Shown: positions 28,605 through 37,196, counted from the first letter of the stretch. The stretch is 64,000 nt of DNA from Streptomyces coacervatus (GCF_029223485.1 NZ_JARHTP010000001.1:310001-374000), one strand, 5' to 3'. A program made the numbers and translations. The notes: generated by a model not told the origin, from the sequence alone.

Positions 28605-29264
28605 ATGACAGATAAAATCGGCGTCCTCGGCAAGAAGTCCCCACAGCGCACGGGCGTGGAACGCATTGTGAATGCCCCGCTGCCCACGGTGTACGGGCAA
28701 TTCCGGGCGGTGGGCTACATGGATCACGATCGCGGCGATGAGCAAGTCGCCCTCGTCCACGGGGACATCGGCACGGAGGGCGTTCTCACCCGGCTGCATT
28801 CCGAGTGCCTGACCGGTGACGCGTTCGGCTCCCAGCACTGCGAGTGCGGCGACCAGCTCGAATCCGCGCTGAAGGCCGTCGTCGCCGAAGGCAGCGGCAT
28901 AGTCGTCTACTTGAGGGGCCACGAGGGCCGCGGCATCGGTCTGCTCGCCAAGCTGCGGGCCATGGCCCTGCAGGCCGAGGGCCTGGACACCGTCGAGGCG
29001 AACGTCGCGCTCGGGCTGCCGGTGGACGCCCGCGACTACGGCGTAGCCGCCAAGATCCTGCAGGACCTGGGCGTGAACTCGGTGCGTCTGATGTCCAACA
29101 ACCCGCGCAAGCGGGAGGCGTTGGTGCGGCACGGCATCCGAGTGGCCGAGACCGTCCCGCTGCTGATCCCGCCGTGCGAGAGCAACATCACCTATCTGCG
29201 CACCAAGCGGGAGCGGCTCGACCACGTCCTGCCGCACCTGGACGCGGTGGCGCACCTGTCCTGA
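28605..29264 (+). CDS. ribA: GTP cyclohydrolase II paralogue with Tyr-to-Met change (FAPy-forming type)
   Basis: A 219-residue stand-alone GTP cyclohydrolase II. Zinc ligands C68, C79 and C81 are in ECLTGDAFGSQHCECGDQL; the GTP-binding YLRGHEGRGIGLLAKLRA follows, and the C-terminus is NITYLRTKRERLDH. The tyrosine of E. coli RibA (IRAYALQ, Tyr105) is M120 here (LRAMALQ). In S. coelicolor SCO6655 the same replacement, as I recall, stops the reaction at the formylated FAPy nucleotide. ATG 28605 was chosen as the start of homology. No RibB domain is fused, and no rib genes are near, so it serves a specialised pathway, not riboflavin synthesis. Confidence 0.9.
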   Translation: MTDKIGVLGKKSPQRTGVERIVNAPLPTVYGQFRAVGYMDHDRGDEQVALVHGDIGTEGVLTRLHSECLTGDAFGSQHCECGDQLESALKAVVAEGSGIVVYLRGHEGRGIGLLAKLRAMALQAEGLDTVEANVALGLPVDARDYGVAAKILQDLGVNSVRLMSNNPRKREALVRHGIRVAETVPLLIPPCESNITYLRTKRERLDHVLPHLDAVAHLS

Positions 29265-29316
29265 ACGGCCTCGCACGCCACCTCGCCGGCACCGCCGGTC
29301 CGCCGGCCGACGGGGT

Positions 29317-30549
29317 TCAGTCCACGACCGCCTCGTGGACCAGCCGCTTGAGGTCTGGGAAGAGCTTCAGTGACGACTTCGGCCGGACCTGCGTCATGAA
29401 CTGCACGGTCAGATCACGGCTCGGGTCCACCCAGAAGGTCGTCGTCGCCGCCCCGCTCCAGCCGAACGTGCCCAGGCCCGACGGAGCCTGGGTGCGTTCG
29501 GGGTCGATGACGACGGAGACGCCGAGGCCGAAGCCGACGCCGTCGTTGCCGGGTTCGTCATGGGCCGGGCGGCTGCCGAAGGCGCGCAGGTCGGCGCCGC
29601 CGGGAAGGTGGTTGCGGGTCATCAGGTCCACCGTCTCGGGTGCCAGGAGGCGTACGCCGTCGAGCTCGCCGCGGCGGCGCAGCAGTTCCATGAAGCGGTG
29701 GATGTCGTGCGCGGAGGCCGCCAGGCCGCCGCTGCCGGACAGGAAGCGGGGCCGTCCGCCGCGCAGTGGCAGCCCGGCGATCGGCTCGATGCCCCCGGCG
29801 TCGGTCTCGCCGTACAACTCGGAGAGTCTCGGGGCCTGTTCGTCCGTGACGCAGAACCCGGCGTCGGTCATGCCGAGCGGGCCGAGGATGCGCTCGGCGA
29901 AGAAGACGTCGAGGGGCTGCCCGGACACGACCTCGATGACTCTGCCGAGCACATTGGTGGCGACCGAGTAGTTCCACTGGGTGCCCGGCTCGAACTGCAG
30001 CGGCAGGCGCGCGTACGCGGCGACGGTCCCGGCCAGGTCCGAGCCCGGCAGCACCGCCGAGTCCAGGCTCGCCTCGCGGTACAGGGCGTCGACCGGGTGG
30101 GAGTGGTAGAAGGCGAAGGTCAGTCCCGCGGTGTGGGTCAACAGGTGCCGGATCAGCAGGGGTTGGGCGGCCGGGCGGGTCCGGACGCCGGCGCCGGTTC
30201 CGCTCTCGTACACCTGGGGGTCCGCGAAGGCCGGGAGGTGGCGGGCGACCGGGTCGTCGAGCGACAGGCGGCCCTCCTCCACCAGGATCAGCGCGGCGAC
30301 CGAGGTGACCGGCTTGGTCATGGAGTAGATCCGCCACAGGGTGTCGGCCTCGACGGGCAGACCCGCCGCGATGTCGCGCCGGCCGTGGGCGGTGAGGTGG
30401 GCGACGCGTCCGCCGCGGGCCACGGCCACCAGGAAGCCGGGCAGGCGTCCCTCGTCGACATAGTGGGCGAAGTGCTGGTCGAGGCGGTCCAACGCCTTGG
30501 CGTCCAGCCCGGCCTCGCCCGGGTCGACCTCTTGTCGCAGCTGTGCCAT
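29317..30549 (-). CDS. Serine hydrolase, beta-lactamase class C/EstB family
   Basis: A 410-residue penicillin-binding-protein-like esterase. The nucleophile motif SxxK is SMTK in LWRIYSMTKPVTSVAALIL; the second motif appears as YSVATN in QWNYSVATNVLGRVIEVVSG; a C-terminal GWSGAATTTFWVDP corresponds to the KTG-like region. There is no signal peptide, so it is probably a cytoplasmic esterase or amidase, not a lactam-resistance enzyme. It is transcribed alone, convergent with ribA, and preceded upstream by a copy of the intergenic repeat. Confidence 0.85.
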   Translation of the reverse strand: MAQLRQEVDPGEAGLDAKALDRLDQHFAHYVDEGRLPGFLVAVARGGRVAHLTAHGRRDIAAGLPVEADTLWRIYSMTKPVTSVAALILVEEGRLSLDDPVARHLPAFADPQVYESGTGAGVRTRPAAQPLLIRHLLTHTAGLTFAFYHSHPVDALYREASLDSAVLPGSDLAGTVAAYARLPLQFEPGTQWNYSVATNVLGRVIEVVSGQPLDVFFAERILGPLGMTDAGFCVTDEQAPRLSELYGETDAGGIEPIAGLPLRGGRPRFLSGSGGLAASAHDIHRFMELLRRRGELDGVRLLAPETVDLMTRNHLPGGADLRAFGSRPAHDEPGNDGVGFGLGVSVVIDPERTQAPSGLGTFGWSGAATTTFWVDPSRDLTVQFMTQVRPKSSLKLFPDLKRLVHEAVVD

Positions 30550-30601
30550 CGCTCTCCTCCGAACGCGAATCGCTCCGCTGTGGGTGCCGCGAACAGACCG
30601 T

Positions 30602-30660
30602 CAGTCGTCTGCGGCACCTCTGTGGCTGGTCGCGCAGTTCCCCGCGCCCCTTCGGGCGCG
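30602..30660 (+). repeat. Streptomyces intergenic repeat, copy B
   Basis: CAGTCGTCTGCGGCACC then the core GTGGCTGGTCGCGCAGTTCC and CCGCGCCCCTTCGGGCGC hairpin. It lies between the serine hydrolase start and the end of the MFS gene, so it is downstream of the TetR-MFS unit. Confidence 0.85.
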
Positions 30661-30708
30661 CCGAGCCGCAGCGGACTTCCCTGACCCGCCTGGTCGAGGT
30701 GTCAGACT

Positions 30709-32088
30709 TCATCGTCGCTCAGGAACGCGGACGAGGTCCCCCGGTTGACGATGATTGATCGTTTCGGCGGAACGTTCCGGCAGCGCACGGCCCGCCACCG
30801 CACCGACCACGGCCACCACGGCGAGGACGAGCAGCGGCAGCGCCTGCCCATGACCCAGCCCCATGAGCGTCGTCGCGGCGGCCACGCCCAGTGCCGGGCC
30901 GACGTTCATCGCGGTCTGCTGCAGCCCGCCCGCCACCCCGGCCGACCCGACGGCGGCCTGTCGTACGACGACATGGGTGGCCGCCACCATCACCGTGCCG
31001 AACCCGGCCCCCAGCAGCGCGAACCCGGTGCAGAACGCGAGCGTGCCCGAGGCCCGGCCCAGCACCAGGATCCCGGCGGCCAGGACGGCCATCGCCGCCA
31101 CGGTCGTACGGCGGGCCCCGGCCCGGCGCAGCAGCATCGCGCACCCCGGCGCGGCAAGGATCATCATCGCCGCGAGCGGCAGGCTGAGCAGCGCCATGTG
31201 CACCGGGTCGAGACCGAGCGTGTCCTGGAGCAGGAAGGTGGCCACGAAGAGCGTGCCGTGCAGAGCGGCCGACGCGGCGACCAGAATGCCGAGCGCGGAA
31301 CCCACGGCCGCCGAGCCCACGATGTCCGGCGGCAGCAGCGGGCTCGTGGTCCGCCGTTCATGCCGTACGAAGCCGGCACCCGCGACCACGGCCGACACCG
31401 GACCGAGCGCGCTCGCCGCCGTCCATCCGCCGTCCGGCAGTGCGACCAGGGTGTGGACCAGACAGGCCAGCGTCACCGCGAGCAGCAGCGCGCCGGGTAT
31501 GTCCAGGCGGGACTTCTGACACAGGCCCTGGGGGCGCGGGCCGCTCAGCATGAGCGCGAGCAGACCGAAGACTAGTGCTGGTGCGACGTTGAGGAAGAAC
31601 ACCGCCCGCCAGCCCGGCCCGGCCACCAGCGCCCCGCCCAGCACGGGCCCCACCGCGGCCGCCACCCCGATCGCGCCGGCCCGCACGGCGATCGGCATCC
31701 GCAGCCGGTCGGGCGGGAACGAGGCCCGCAGCATCCCCAGCGTGGCCGGCTGCAGCAACGCCCCGAACACACCCTGCACGACGCGCAGACCGATCACCCA
31801 GCCCACACCCGGCGCCAGACCGATGCCCGCCGACGTCGCCCCGAAGCCCAACATCCCTATGGCGAACACCCGTTGATGCCCGTACCGGTCGCCGAGCCGC
31901 CCCGAGAAGACCAGTAGGCCCGCCACCGCGACGAGATAGCCGGTGCTGGTCCACTGGACCTCCGCGAAGGAGGCGCCCAGATCCCGTTGCAGGGTGGGCT
32001 GCGCGACGGTGAGGACCGTGCCGTCCAGGGCGACGATCACGGCCCCGGCCACGCTGCTCGCCAGCGTCAGGGCGCGGTGCGGGCTCAT
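30709..32088 (-). CDS. MFS drug-efflux transporter (DHA2/EmrB-like)
   Basis: A 459-residue major facilitator with the motif-C-like start AGAVIVALDGTVLTVAQPTLQRDL, WTSTGYLVAVAGLLVFSGRLGDRYGHQRVF (motif A) and GLRVVQGVFGALLQPATLGML, all typical of EmrB/QacA drug:H+ antiporters. About 14 hydrophobic segments fit. The ATG overlaps the TetR stop by 4 bp, so the pair is one coupled operon, probably regulated by that TetR in response to the exported compound. Confidence 0.88.
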   Translation of the reverse strand: MSPHRALTLASSVAGAVIVALDGTVLTVAQPTLQRDLGASFAEVQWTSTGYLVAVAGLLVFSGRLGDRYGHQRVFAIGMLGFGATSAGIGLAPGVGWVIGLRVVQGVFGALLQPATLGMLRASFPPDRLRMPIAVRAGAIGVAAAVGPVLGGALVAGPGWRAVFFLNVAPALVFGLLALMLSGPRPQGLCQKSRLDIPGALLLAVTLACLVHTLVALPDGGWTAASALGPVSAVVAGAGFVRHERRTTSPLLPPDIVGSAAVGSALGILVAASAALHGTLFVATFLLQDTLGLDPVHMALLSLPLAAMMILAAPGCAMLLRRAGARRTTVAAMAVLAAGILVLGRASGTLAFCTGFALLGAGFGTVMVAATHVVVRQAAVGSAGVAGGLQQTAMNVGPALGVAAATTLMGLGHGQALPLLVLAVVAVVGAVAGRALPERSAETINHRQPGDLVRVPERR

Positions 32089-32717
32089 GCGCCGTCCTCC
32101 CCGAGATGCGCGTCGAGGGCCGATCGCAACAGGGGTACGAAGTCGTCGGCGCCGGTGGCGAGTTGGAGGCTGCCCCAGCCCCACAGCTGGGCGATGCCGT
32201 GCAGGTTCGCCCACAGCGCGCCCGCGACTAGCCGGGCGTCCGCGTCGGGCCGGGTCCGCCCGACCAGCTCCACCAGACGCCCGAACAGCGGAAGGCTGGT
32301 GTCGCGCAGACCCAAGTGGCCGCTCTCCAGCAGATCGTGACGGAACATCAACTCGTACATGCCGCGGTTGCCGACGGCGAACTCCAGATAGACCCGCCCC
32401 AGCGCCGTCAGCTGCTCGCGCGAGGGCGCCGTGCCGTCGCCGGTCGCCGCCGCGGCCCGCATGGCCAGCTCGGCGAAGCCGCGGCGGGCGATGGCGGACA
32501 GCAACTCCAGGTGGGTGGGGAAGTGGCGGCGGGGCGCCCCGTGCGAGACGCCCGCCCGGCGGGCGATCTCCCGCAGGGTCAGTGCCTGTGCCCCCTCCCG
32601 GGCGACCAGATCCACACCGACGTCGACCAGCCGGTCCCGCAGACCCGTCTCACCCGTCCCACCCGTCTCACCCGTCTCACCCTTCTCACCCGTCTCACCC
32701 TTCTCCGATTCACCCAT
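32085..32717 (-). CDS. TetR-family repressor with repeat-rich N-terminus
   Basis: A 210-residue regulator. The first about 25 residues are a Gly/Glu/Thr repeat (GETGEKGETGETGGTGET) encoded by a 9-bp tandem repeat. The HTH follows: LREIARRAGVSHGAPRRHFPTHLELLSAIARRG. The C-terminal ligand domain ends in LLRSALDAHLGEDGA. The ATG at 32717 overlaps a palindromic operator and has no ribosome site, so a leaderless mRNA is possible; GTG 32723 is an in-frame alternative. It would repress itself and the downstream MFS gene. Confidence 0.87.
   Translation of the reverse strand: MGESEKGETGEKGETGETGGTGETGLRDRLVDVGVDLVAREGAQALTLREIARRAGVSHGAPRRHFPTHLELLSAIARRGFAELAMRAAAATGDGTAPSREQLTALGRVYLEFAVGNRGMYELMFRHDLLESGHLGLRDTSLPLFGRLVELVGRTRPDADARLVAGALWANLHGIAQLWGWGSLQLATGADDFVPLLRSALDAHLGEDGA
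32645..32707. repeat. 9-bp tandem repeat (7 units) in the TetR gene
   Basis: Unit CCGTCTCAC, with variants CCGTCCCAC and CCTTCTCAC, repeated without gaps. It encodes G-(E/K/G)-(T/G) triplets on the minus strand. Copy number changes keep the frame, so linker length may vary between strains. Confidence 0.85.
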
Positions 32718-32753
32718 AGACACTGTCTACCAGCTGGCCGTAGACAGTGTCTA
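32717..32753. promoter_or_regulatory. Twin palindromic TetR operators
   Basis: Two 13-bp perfect dyads, TAGACACTGTCTA (32717-32729) and TAGACAGTGTCTA (32741-32753), differ only at the centre and are 24 bp apart. They cover the TetR start codon and the divergent promoter towards the oxidoreductase at 32809. Strong candidate autoregulatory sites of the adjacent TetR. Confidence 0.8.
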
Positions 32754-32808
32754 CCTGAGCGGCTGTCCATCCGGGAATGCCGGGATCGGTCGGTCAGGTT
32801 GACCGGGT

Positions 32809-33246
32809 ATGACTCACGACACACTGCTCGAGCTGCTCTCCGACGGACGCAGCGGCGTGCTGGTCACTCTCAAGCGCGACGGCCGGCCCCAGCTGTCGAA
32901 CGTCAGCCATCACTACTACCCGGACGAGGGCATCGTCCGGATCTCCGTCACCGACGACCGGGCGAAGACCCGCAACCTGCGCCGGGACGCGCGGGCGTCG
33001 TACCACGTGTCGACCCCCGACCGCCGGGCCTACACGGTCGTCGAGGGAACCGCCGATCTCTCACCCGTCGCGAAGGACCCGCACGACGACACGGTGGAGG
33101 AGCTGATCCGCCTGTACCGAGACGTCCTCGGCGAGCACCCGGACTGGGACGACTACCGTGCCGCGATGGTCCGCGACCGACGCCTGGTGGTGCGCCTGAA
33201 GGTGGAGCGGACGTACGGCATTCCCAAGGGTGCCAACACGGGCTGA
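32809..33246 (+). CDS. PPOX-class (flavin/F420-dependent) oxidoreductase
   Basis: A 145-residue split-barrel protein of the pyridoxamine-phosphate-oxidase-like family: LLSDGRSGVLVTLKRDGRPQLSNV, followed by IRISVTDDRAKTRNLRRDARAS and YTVVEGTADLSPVA. The KTRNLRRD segment and short length match actinobacterial F420-dependent 'PPOX class' proteins, such as Rv1155-type, which reduce various substrates. It is divergent from tetR-MFS with the twin operators between, so it may be co-regulated and act in detoxification. Confidence 0.85.
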   Translation: MTHDTLLELLSDGRSGVLVTLKRDGRPQLSNVSHHYYPDEGIVRISVTDDRAKTRNLRRDARASYHVSTPDRRAYTVVEGTADLSPVAKDPHDDTVEELIRLYRDVLGEHPDWDDYRAAMVRDRRLVVRLKVERTYGIPKGANTG

Positions 33247-33336
33247 ACCTCTGTCATCTCCCTTCATCTCCCGTGACTGCGGCTAGGGTTGATCACTGCG
33301 GGCGGCGTGGCGATCGGAAGACGGGGAGTGCACGGC

Positions 33337-35427
33337 ATGGTGGATCCGGTTTCGCTTGGTGCCATCGGCGCGGTGCTCGGAGCCGTCGGATCGGGCATGG
33401 CGAACGAAGCCGGCAAGTGGGCCTGGGAGTCGGCCGGCGGTCTGGTCCGCCGTATCGCCGGGCGCGAGGTGGCCGCCCCCACCACCCCGGGCCAACTGGA
33501 CGACGTGGCCCGTCTGGTGCACGAGCGAGTGCAGGGCGATCCACAACTGGCGCATGCCTGGGCGCAGTTCGCCAGAGGTGTACGGGCTCCCGGCACGGGA
33601 TCCGGGCCGGACCGTCCCTGCCTGCCCACCGCACCGCACTTCTTCACGGACCGTCAAAAGGCCCTGAAACTCCTGGACAAGGAGGCCACACGCGCCTTCG
33701 CCGGACGTCCCCGGCTGGCTCTCCTCCATGGCCCCGAAGGCATCGGCACCAGCACCCTCGCCATCCACTGGGGCTGGCGGCAGACTGCCCGCTTCCCCGA
33801 CGGTCAGCTCTACGCCGACCTGCGCACCCGCGCGCCCGAAGCGGTCCTCGGCGCCCTGCTGCGCGGACTCGGCCTGCCCGACGAGGAGGTACCCCCGGCC
33901 GCCGCCGACCGCGCGGAGCTCCTGAGGCGCTGTCTGGCCGACAGGCGGCTGCTCCTCGTACTCGACCACGCCCGGTCCGCCGCCCAGCTCCGGCCGCTGC
34001 TGACCTCGGCGCCCGGTGTGTTCACGATCGTCGTCGCCCGGCAGCCGCTCACCGGCCTGGACGCCCTGCGCATCCCGGTCGGCCCGCTCGCCCGGCGGGA
34101 CGCCGTGCGGCTGCTCACCGACCTCGTCGGCAAGCCGGCCATCAGCGCGGCCCGCGCCACGCTGCCCACGGTCCTCGACCGCTGCGCCGGCTCGCCCTAC
34201 GCCCTGCGCGCCGCGGCACCCCGTCTGACCGCGGACACCGAGCCGCCCCCCGGGCCGCAGGACGACCCCGTCCGCGGCGCCGCCGAGGACTCGTACCGCC
34301 TGCTCACACCCGCCGCGGCCCGTCTCTACCGCCTCGCCGCCCTGCGCGACTGGCCCGCCCTCGACCCCGCCGCGGCCGCCCGCGCCGCGGACCTCGACGA
34401 GGCCGAAGCCGCCCGGCTCCTGGACGAACTCGCCGACGCCCTGCTCATCGAGCGCACCGACACCGGCCGCTACCGCTACCGCCCCGCCGTCCGTGCCCAC
34501 GCCGAGCACACGGCTGCCGCCCTCGACGGCGTCGCGGCCTGCTCGGCGGCCGTCACCCGGGTCGTCGCCGGCTACCGGGACCTGGCCGTTGGAGCGGCCC
34601 GGGCCGCACTGCCCGAGAGCTGGCGGGTCCCCTCCGCGGACTCGCCCGTGTCCTTCCCGGACCGGGGCGCGGCCGTCGCCGCGCTGGCCGCCGAGGCGCC
34701 CGGTCTCGTCGAGGCGGTGCACGCGGCGGAGGACTTCCAGGACCGGGACACCGTCGTCCTGCTCTGCCAGGCGCTGTGGCCGCTCCAGCTCAAGGCCGGC
34801 CACCACGACGTCCTGCTGCCCGCGCTGCGCGCCGGAGCACGCACCGCCGACGAGCACTTCCCCGGCACCCGCACGGCCGGCGCCCTGCACGCCCAACTCG
34901 CCCACACCCTCACGGAGTTGCGCCGCTGGGACGAGGCCGAACCCGAAGCGCTCGCCGCCGCCCGGGCCGAGCAGACGGCCGGTCATGTGCGCGGCCACGC
35001 CTCTGCGGTCGAGTTCCTCGGACTGCTGCGGCTGCGGCAGTGGCGGTTCGAGGAGGCGTACGCGTGCTTCGAGGAGGCGTACGACATCCTCGACGGCATC
35101 GGCCCAGCCGACGAGGGCGCCGCCGACCTCCCACGCGCCCGGGCCCTGCTGGAACGCCACCGGGGACGCGCACTGCGCGGCCTCGGCCGCCGCGAGGAGG
35201 CGGTACTGCGACTGGAACGCGCCCTGCGCTTCTTCCGCGACAGCGGCGAGGCCTACAACACCGCCCGCACCCTCACCGACCTCGCCGAAACCCACCTGGA
35301 CGGCGCCGAGCCGGACACCGCCCGGCCACTGATCGACGAGGCCCTTGCGGCCCTCGGGCGGGAGAACGCCGAGTACCAGGTGGCATGGCTGCGGTTACTG
35401 CGGGAGCGGTGCGTCACGCCGGAGTGA
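33337..35427 (+). CDS. STAND-like NTPase with TPR repeats and degenerate P-loop
   Basis: A 696-residue protein. Residues 1-90 (MVDPVSLGAIGAVLGAVGSGMA...LDDVARLVHERV) form a helical module, possibly membrane-interacting. An NB-ARC-like region follows: FFTDRQKALKLLDKE, then the P-loop LLHGPEGIGTSTLA where the lysine of GxxGxGK[T/S] is threonine, and a Walker-B-like LLLVLDHA. A winged-helix region and at least three TPR-like helical pairs end the protein (LRLRQWRFEEAYACFEEAYDIL, GLGRREEAVLRLERALRFF). ATG 33337 has GGGGAG 8 nt upstream. It could be a regulatory or immunity-type switch that binds but does not hydrolyse nucleotide. It overlaps the next convergent gene by 14 bp. Confidence 0.75.
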   Translation: MVDPVSLGAIGAVLGAVGSGMANEAGKWAWESAGGLVRRIAGREVAAPTTPGQLDDVARLVHERVQGDPQLAHAWAQFARGVRAPGTGSGPDRPCLPTAPHFFTDRQKALKLLDKEATRAFAGRPRLALLHGPEGIGTSTLAIHWGWRQTARFPDGQLYADLRTRAPEAVLGALLRGLGLPDEEVPPAAADRAELLRRCLADRRLLLVLDHARSAAQLRPLLTSAPGVFTIVVARQPLTGLDALRIPVGPLARRDAVRLLTDLVGKPAISAARATLPTVLDRCAGSPYALRAAAPRLTADTEPPPGPQDDPVRGAAEDSYRLLTPAAARLYRLAALRDWPALDPAAAARAADLDEAEAARLLDELADALLIERTDTGRYRYRPAVRAHAEHTAAALDGVAACSAAVTRVVAGYRDLAVGAARAALPESWRVPSADSPVSFPDRGAAVAALAAEAPGLVEAVHAAEDFQDRDTVVLLCQALWPLQLKAGHHDVLLPALRAGARTADEHFPGTRTAGALHAQLAHTLTELRRWDEAEPEALAAARAEQTAGHVRGHASAVEFLGLLRLRQWRFEEAYACFEEAYDILDGIGPADEGAADLPRARALLERHRGRALRGLGRREEAVLRLERALRFFRDSGEAYNTARTLTDLAETHLDGAEPDTARPLIDEALAALGRENAEYQVAWLRLLRERCVTPE

Positions 35428-37196
35428 GCCGCACGGGGTGGGCCACGTTCCCGATGCGGACCGTCAGCCCCTGCCCGGCCAGCTCCTCCAGCGACTTGCC
35501 CGCCGCGAGCCAGGCATGCAGGGCGGAGGCGTACGCGGCCGGATCGGCGTCCGCACCGGGTCCGGCATCCAGGCGGACCGACGCGCCCGCGCGGGTGCGG
35601 AGAACGCACGAGCCGGGGCCGGTGATGTAGGCGGCCAGCGCGCAGTGCGGATGACGGTCGAGGACCTCCGCCGTCCAATGGGCGGGGGATACGAAGCGCG
35701 GGTCGTTCTCGTCGCCGTACCGGAACACCACGTCCGCCAGGGCGAGTTGGTCGGTCTCGCGGGTGTCCTCGTGGGCCGCCGTGTGGGCCTCGCCCTCTCC
35801 GTCCGGTGCCGGGTGCGGTCCGGCGTACCGGGTCACGGAGACCTCTCCGGAGCCGAGCAGGCGGGTGAGCACCAGCAACGGGACGGTGTGCGCCGGGGGT
35901 TCGTACGGCGGGAGCGGGAGCGGTTCGAGACGGGCGGGCGCGTCCGGTTCGGGGATGCCGATGAGGTCGTAGAAGAGCCGTCGCAGCCGGGCCGCGGACT
36001 CGCCGGGTGCGGAGCTGACCAACTCCGCCGGTTCGGGCGGGGGTTGGTGGTGGTCGACGAGTGCGTCGAGCTGCGGGCGCAGGGGGCGTGCGGGGTCGAG
36101 GCGGGGTGCGGTGCGTACGAAGGCGTGGACCGGGGCATCGGGGTCCAGTCCCGCGAGGGGTGCGGCGCCGAGGAGGACCGGGGTGCCGAGGGCGGCGGCG
36201 TAGTAGGTGACGGAGCCGTGGTCGCCGATCACGGCGTCGGCGGCGAGCAGCGCCTGCCGCCAGCCGTCCAGGGGATCGATCAGCGCCAGTCCGGCGCGGC
36301 GGGCACGGTCGAGCCAGGCGCGGATCTGGCCGGGACCGTGACCGTGCCAGACATTGGGGTGCAGGACGGCCGCGAGACGGTACTCGTCGGCGGGGAACTC
36401 CGAGGTCAGACGGGGGAGGAGAGAGGGGAGTACGTCATCGCCGCCGCCGTCGCCGAAGAGCGACTCGGGGTTCCAGGTGGAGTTGAGGACGATCAGGCGC
36501 TGCCCCCGGCCCACCCCGAGGGCGCGGCGGTAGCGGTCGCGGTGGGGGAGGGCCGCCAGCATGCGGTCCCAGCAGGGATCCCCGGCGAGCACGGCCGTGG
36601 GTGCGGCCTCGGGGCAGACGGTGCGCAGCCGCTCGTACTGCTCGGGGTGGGAGAGGACGAGCGCGTCCGCGAGCGGCTTGCCGTACTCGTCGAGGAGCCA
36701 CTCCGGCGACATCCCGAAGACCGGATCCGACCGTTCCCGACCGCTGCCCGGTGTCGGGTGTCGGGTGTCGGGTGTCGGGTGTCGGCAGTCTCTTAGTGTA
36801 TCCGACACCGTGTGACAAGACAGTCAATACGCCGGAAAGTGCCCGGAGTTGACCGCCGAAGCTCGCCGACACGACAAGCGCGACCGGTGTCTCGACCGCC
36901 TGCTCCCACGGCAGTACGGGCACCCCGGTCCCGTCCAGCAGTTCGGTGACGCCCGCCCGGAACGCCGACGACCCCGGGCAGGTGACCAGCAGCTGCACCC
37001 TGAAGTCGTCGTGGAAGAGCGGCAGGACGTCGAGCAGGCGGGTCGCGGCGGTCACGTTGTGGACGACGAGGAGCACCTTGTGGCTGCGCCCACGGGTGGC
37101 CCACCGTGCCGCGTCGTCGCCGACCGGCACCCGTATCCACCCGGCCCCCGCCACGTCCTCGCCCACCTCTCGCCACCCGTTCGTTTGATCGGGCAA
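35414..37196 (-). pseudogene. CDP-glycerol-glycerophosphotransferase-like GT-B gene, frameshifted at a heptamer repeat
   Basis: The N-terminal half (37196 to about 36790; KVLLVVHNVTAATRLLDVLPLFHDDFRVQLLVTCPG...VLTVLSHGVGYTK) and the C-terminal half (FGMSPEWLLDEYGKPLADALVLSHPEQ...VLHPNVWHGHGPGQ...IGDHGSVTYYAAALGTPVLLG) form one GT-B protein of the TagB/TagF-like type, but lie in different frames. The shift falls in five tandem GGTGTCG units. Removing one 7-nt unit joins the frames through RHPTPGSGRERSDPVFGMSP and would give a 591-residue protein. The TTG start at 37196 is uncertain. Either a phase-variable gene in its OFF state, a decayed gene, or an assembly error in the repeat. Confidence 0.75.
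36750..36784. repeat. Heptanucleotide tandem repeat (5 x GGTGTCG)
   Basis: Five exact GGTGTCG units in a row, inside the GT-B coding region. Seven is not a multiple of three, so each gain or loss of a unit changes the reading frame. Confidence 0.95.

Noticed and set aside
28605..29264. Housekeeping riboflavin GTP cyclohydrolase II
   Set aside because: The key tyrosine is methionine, there is no fused RibB domain, and no riboflavin genes are nearby.
32316..35630. 1104-codon open frame across tetR, the PPOX gene and the STAND gene
   Set aside because: Extremely Arg/Pro-rich, crosses several well-supported genes in other frames and has no domain.
36750..36784. Heptamer array considered as a CRISPR or iteron array
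   Set aside because: Units are only 7 bp with no spacers and lie within coding sequence; it is a simple tandem repeat.
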